Shown here: in pieces, positions 42,547 to 45,624 of the stretch
Layout of the letters: every line of letters starts with the position of its first letter
Numbering within the stretch: the first letter of the stretch is position 1
Assembly (NCBI GenBank): GCA_037190665.1
Contig: JBBCJT010000056.1
Span: 1-45,624 of the forward strand
DNA: 45,624 nucleotides
From: JBBCJT01 sp037190665
Lineage (GTDB): Bacteria > Pseudomonadota > Alphaproteobacteria > Acetobacterales > Acetobacteraceae
Direction: 5' to 3'
Notes under the pieces: model-generated
What the model was told of the DNA's origin: nothing
Seen by the model: only the letters and a program-made list of their open reading frames with translations
Database searches by the model: none
Position numbers and translations under genes: made by a program

Positions 42547-43016
42547 AGACGGCGATGCTGCCGTTCGAGACGCAGGTGTTCGAACGGCGGTACGCGGACT
42601 ACCGCCTCTCCACCGACCGGAGGCTGCTCGATCTCGACCGGATCACCGCCTTCATCACGGCGGAATCCTATTGGGGCAAAGGCCTCGATACGCGGCTGGT
42701 CGAACGCGCGATCGCGGGCTCGCTGGCGATCGGCGCCTATGATGCGGACGGCGCGCTCGTGGGCTTCGCGCGGGTGGTCACGGACGGCGCCGTCTTCGCC
42801 TACCTGCGGGATGTCTTCGTGCTGCCCGCCCATCGCGGCCGGGGGCTGGGCCGCGCGCTCAGCGCCGCGGCCCTCGAACACCCCGACCTGCTGACCATCC
42901 GCAACTGGATGCTCGCCACCCGCGACGCCCACGGCGTCTACACCGCGCTCGGCTTCGGGCCGGTCGCGGAGCCTTCCATGTACATGCAGAAGCGCCAGGC
43001 GGGCGCGGCACGATGA
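42543..43016 (+). CDS. GNAT family N-acetyltransferase
   Basis: A 157-residue GNAT protein. The acetyl-CoA site reads YLRDVFVLPAHRGRGLGRALS (motif A, R/Q-x-x-G-x-G/A as RGRGLG), then LLTIRNWMLATRDAHGVYTALGF (motif B). Start ATG overlaps the oxidase stop (ATGA). In this operon it may acetylate an amino acid or amine made by the oxidase, or detoxify the substrate; nothing in the sequence fixes the acceptor. Confidence 0.92.
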   Translation: MKTAMLPFETQVFERRYADYRLSTDRRLLDLDRITAFITAESYWGKGLDTRLVERAIAGSLAIGAYDADGALVGFARVVTDGAVFAYLRDVFVLPAHRGRGLGRALSAAALEHPDLLTIRNWMLATRDAHGVYTALGFGPVAEPSMYMQKRQAGAAR

Positions 43017-43046
43017 CCGCCGCCACGCCATAGAGGACCGGAAAGG

Positions 43047-44639
43047 ATGCCAACGATGCCCTTCAATCGCGCCCGCCGGGCGGCTGCCGCGCTTTCCGTG
43101 GCCACCGCGATCCTCGCCGCGTCGCCGGCCATCGCGCAGACGACGCTGACGCTCGGCATCTCCGCCGCGCCGGGGTCGGTCGATCCGCACTTCAACCAGG
43201 GCACCTCGACCCAGACCCTGACCTACCACATCTTCGACACGCTGATGGACCGGCAGCCGGACTACAGCCTCGCCCCCGGGCTGGCGGTGAGCTGGCGTCC
43301 GGTCTCCGACACGGTGTGGGAGATCAGGCTGCGCCCGGATGTCCGCTTCTCGGACGGGCAGGCCTTCACCGCGGACGACGTGGCCTTCACCCTCGCCCGC
43401 GTTCCGAACGTGCCGAACGCGGTGGTCAGCTACGCCGGACAGGTCCGCGCCGTCAGCCGCGTGGAGGTCGTGGACAAGCTGACCCTGCGCCTCCACACGG
43501 ACGGCCCCGCGCCCAGCCTGCCGATCGACATCTCCGCCGTCGCCATCGTCTCCCGCCATGCCGGCGAGGGCGCGACGACGGAGGACTACAACGCGCTGCG
43601 CGCCGCCATCGGCACCGGCCCCTTCGTCATCCGCGCCCATTCCCCCGGCGCGGAGGCCGAGCTGGTCCGCAACGAACTGTACTGGGGCGAGCGGCCGGAC
43701 TGGGACCGCGTGTCGTTCAAGTACATCCCCAATGCCGGCGCGCGCTCCGCCGCGCTGCTGTCCGGCAGCGTGGACCTGATCGACCTGCCCTCGCCCAACG
43801 ACCTGCCGCGCTTCCGCAGCGACCCGAACGCGCAGGTCTTCTCCGCGCCGGGGCTGCGGCTGGTCTACCTCGCGCCCAACCAATCCGCGGACGTCGCCCC
43901 CATGGTCACGGACAATGACGGCAACCCGCTGGCCGCGAACCCGCTGAAGGACCGGCGCGTCCGTCAGGCGCTGTCGCTCGCGATCAACCGGGCGAGCCTT
44001 GCCGAGCGTATCATGCAGAACACCGCCACGCCCGCCGGCCAGTTCCTGCCGCCGGGCATGTACTCCCACGACCCGGCGATCCCGGTGCCGCCGAACGACG
44101 TCGACGCGGCACGGCGGCTGCTCGCGGAGGCCGGCTACCCGAACGGGTTCCGCATGACGCTGCCGGTGGCGTCCAATTCGCGACCGACCGATCCGATCTC
44201 CGCGCAGGCCATCGCGCAGATGTGGACGCGCATCGGCGTGCAGACCTCGGTCGAGACGATGCCGCTCTCCGCCTACGGGCCGCGTGCGGCGCGCATGGAG
44301 TTCCCGTTCTCCATGTGGGGCTGGGCCAGCGCGGGGCATGCGGGGCATCCGCTGGTCAATGTCGTCGCGACCAACGACCGCGCGAAGCTGACCGGCAGCT
44401 TCAACCGCTCCGGCTATTCGAACCCGGAACTCGACGCGCTGATCGCGCGCGCCACGGCCACCATGGACGACAAGGCGCGGGAGGAGCTGCTGAACCGCGG
44501 CGTGGCCATGGCGATGGAGGATGTCGCCATCATCCCGCTGTACCAGCTCACCAACTTCTGGGTGGCACGTCGCGGCATCACCTATCAGGCGACGGGCTAC
44601 GACTACACGCGCGCGGTGCTGGCGCGGCGGGCGCGCTGA
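43047..44639 (+). CDS. ABC transporter substrate-binding protein (peptide/nickel family, SBP_bac_5)
   Basis: A 530-residue periplasmic binding protein of the DppA/OppA family of transporters. A signal peptide ends at AIA (about residue 30). Family landmarks are GSVDPHFNQGTSTQTLTYHIFDTLM, WEIRLRPDVRFSDGQAFTADDVAFTL, RVRQALSLAINR and DVAIIPLYQLTNFWVARRGI. It would capture a peptide or related solute. No permease or ATPase gene of the same transporter is in the window, so they must lie elsewhere. An ATG three codons later is also possible. Confidence 0.94.
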   Translation: MPTMPFNRARRAAAALSVATAILAASPAIAQTTLTLGISAAPGSVDPHFNQGTSTQTLTYHIFDTLMDRQPDYSLAPGLAVSWRPVSDTVWEIRLRPDVRFSDGQAFTADDVAFTLARVPNVPNAVVSYAGQVRAVSRVEVVDKLTLRLHTDGPAPSLPIDISAVAIVSRHAGEGATTEDYNALRAAIGTGPFVIRAHSPGAEAELVRNELYWGERPDWDRVSFKYIPNAGARSAALLSGSVDLIDLPSPNDLPRFRSDPNAQVFSAPGLRLVYLAPNQSADVAPMVTDNDGNPLAANPLKDRRVRQALSLAINRASLAERIMQNTATPAGQFLPPGMYSHDPAIPVPPNDVDAARRLLAEAGYPNGFRMTLPVASNSRPTDPISAQAIAQMWTRIGVQTSVETMPLSAYGPRAARMEFPFSMWGWASAGHAGHPLVNVVATNDRAKLTGSFNRSGYSNPELDALIARATATMDDKAREELLNRGVAMAMEDVAIIPLYQLTNFWVARRGITYQATGYDYTRAVLARRAR

Positions 44640-44643
44640 GCCG

Positions 44644-45468
44644 GTGCGCATCTTCATCTCCGCGGATATCGAGGGCATCGCCGGCGTGGTCACGCGCCAG
44701 CAGACCCTGCTTGCCGGCAACGAGTACGCGACCGCCTGCCGCTGGATGACCGACAGCGTCGCCGCCGCCGCCGAGGCCGCCTTCGCCATGGGCGCGGAGG
44801 AGGTGGTGGTCTGCGACAGCCATCTCGCCTCGCAGAACATCCAGATCGACCGCCTGCCGGATCGCGTGCAGCTCGTGCGCGGGGTGCGGCGGCCGCTGGG
44901 CATGGTGGCCGGCGTCGAGCACGGACGCTATGACGGCGCGCTGTTCATCGGCTGGCACACGGGCAGCACGCATCTGTCGGGCGTACTCGGCCACACCATG
45001 CGCAGCCTCGTGGTCCGCGAGGTGCGGCTGAACGGGCGCGTGGTGTCGGAAGCCGGGTTCTACCATCCGCTGCTGGGCCATTTCGGCGTGCCGCTGATCG
45101 GCATCTCCGGCGACGACCAGTTCGTCGAGGAAACGCGCGGCCTCGTCGGCGATGTCGAGACGGCCGTCGTGAAATGGTCCTACGGGCATCTCAGCGCACG
45201 CAGCCTCACGCCCGTCGCCGCGCAGGCGGAGATCGACCGCATGACGCGCCGGGCCATCGGCCGGATCGGCGAGTTCCGCCCCGGACGGATCGACGGCGAC
45301 GTGCGGCTGGAAGTCGCGTTCAAGCATCGGCCGCCGGCGGAGACACTGTCCCTGCTGCCGTGGGTGGAGCGCGTGGATGGCTACACGATCGGCGTGACGC
45401 TGCCGGACATGCGCGTGGCGGCGAACTTCATGCAGGTCGCGTTGGGGTACGATCCTACGGAGCAGTAG
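44644..45468 (+). CDS. dppA: M55 family D-aminopeptidase (DppA-like)
   Basis: A 274-residue zinc peptidase like B. subtilis DppA, which removes D-amino acids from the N-terminus of peptides. The metal motif D-x-E is in ISADIEGIAGV (Asp8, Glu10); further ligands match CDSH, GWHTG and the Glu of SEAGFYHP, and VLGHTM aligns with the DppA active His region. The GTG start at 44644 begins exactly with this motif and lies 4 nt after the binding-protein stop. Pairing of DppA with a peptide-binding protein mirrors the B. subtilis dpp operon. Repeat A copy 4 begins 3 nt after the stop. Confidence 0.92.
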   Translation: MRIFISADIEGIAGVVTRQQTLLAGNEYATACRWMTDSVAAAAEAAFAMGAEEVVVCDSHLASQNIQIDRLPDRVQLVRGVRRPLGMVAGVEHGRYDGALFIGWHTGSTHLSGVLGHTMRSLVVREVRLNGRVVSEAGFYHPLLGHFGVPLIGISGDDQFVEETRGLVGDVETAVVKWSYGHLSARSLTPVAAQAEIDRMTRRAIGRIGEFRPGRIDGDVRLEVAFKHRPPAETLSLLPWVERVDGYTIGVTLPDMRVAANFMQVALGYDPTEQ

Positions 45469-45471
45469 AGG

Positions 45472-45624
45472 CGGGGCGCTGCCCCGGACCCCGGAAGGGG
45501 CTTTGCCCCTTCACCCCACCAGGGGGCACGGCCCCCTGGACCCGCGATTCCTTCAGGAAGGCTTAAGCAGGTCGGTCGTCTGACCCCTACCCCTCGATGA
45601 TTATCGAGGGGTAGGGGTCAGACG
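45472..45624 (+). repeat. Multi-hairpin repeat, family A copy 4 (cut by window end)
   Basis: Only the left part and the central stem are inside the window. The stem (45577-45598 with 45603-45624) is a perfect 22 bp so far, with the same GATT loop, but its arm sequence (CTGACCCCTACCCCTCGAT) differs from the other copies on both sides. It starts 3 nt after the dppA-like stop. The right half should continue past the end. Confidence 0.92.

Noticed and set aside
42417..44903. An 828-codon open frame antisense to the binding-protein region
   Set aside because: Composition of an antisense shadow and it crosses three well-supported genes.

Overview
The window is a GC-rich (about 70 percent by eye) chromosomal segment of an alphaproteobacterium. 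The gene set (divergent PEP carboxylase homologue, TorF-type porin, zf-CHCC protein beside polA, many acyl-CoA, amidase and hydantoinase genes, GTG starts, ATGA overlaps) fits a metabolically versatile Acetobacteraceae/Roseomonas-like soil or plant-associated bacterium. That placement is an inference from gene content and composition, not from a marker gene.

Layout. 1-5.5 kb: end of an aldehyde dehydrogenase, a PEP carboxylase-like gene with altered active-site motifs, and a ketopantoate-reductase-family/SDR pair. 5.7-10.1 kb: a minus-strand operon of two acyl-CoA dehydrogenases, an enoyl-CoA hydratase and an amidase. 10.2-13.4 kb: pcaIJ-type CoA transferase divergent from an IclR regulator, then a MarR regulator coupled to a four-helix membrane protein. 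13.4-16.3 kb: ureohydrolase, secreted SGNH hydrolase, SMP-30-type lactonase. 16.6-21.5 kb: polA with a 59-residue zinc-finger gene directly upstream, a hydrolase and a TorF-like porin. 21.5-24.7 kb: tRNA-Arg(CCG) followed by a lower-GC restriction-modification island with a Dcm-type methylase, Vsr repair nuclease and EcoRII-type endonuclease. 25.2-31.2 kb: cytokinin-dehydrogenase-like flavoprotein, SnoaL-like protein, LysR regulator, TPP enzyme and DyP peroxidase. 31.2-39.3 kb: two tandem hyuA-hyuB pairs in one minus-strand operon. 39.7-45.5 kb: a divergent plus-strand operon with a three-subunit amino-acid oxidase/dehydrogenase, GNAT, ABC peptide-binding protein and DppA-type D-aminopeptidase. 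The last two blocks look like one locus for importing and degrading modified or D-amino-acid peptides, hydantoins or oxoproline.

The most striking non-coding signal is a repeat family (four copies at 596-827, 5501-5736, 16368-16621 and 45472-45624). Each full copy is a string of about seven hairpins, six with 3-nt loops, around a long central stem of 22-28 bp capped by an invariant GATT loop. The stem sequences differ between copies but pairing is kept by compensatory changes on both arms. All four lie in the same orientation, and six of the seven flanking genes present their 3' end, within 16 nt of the element. A second family (15238-15344 and 39449-39573, with hairpin-only relatives near 27240 and 28210) shares an exact 24-bp core between inverted arms.
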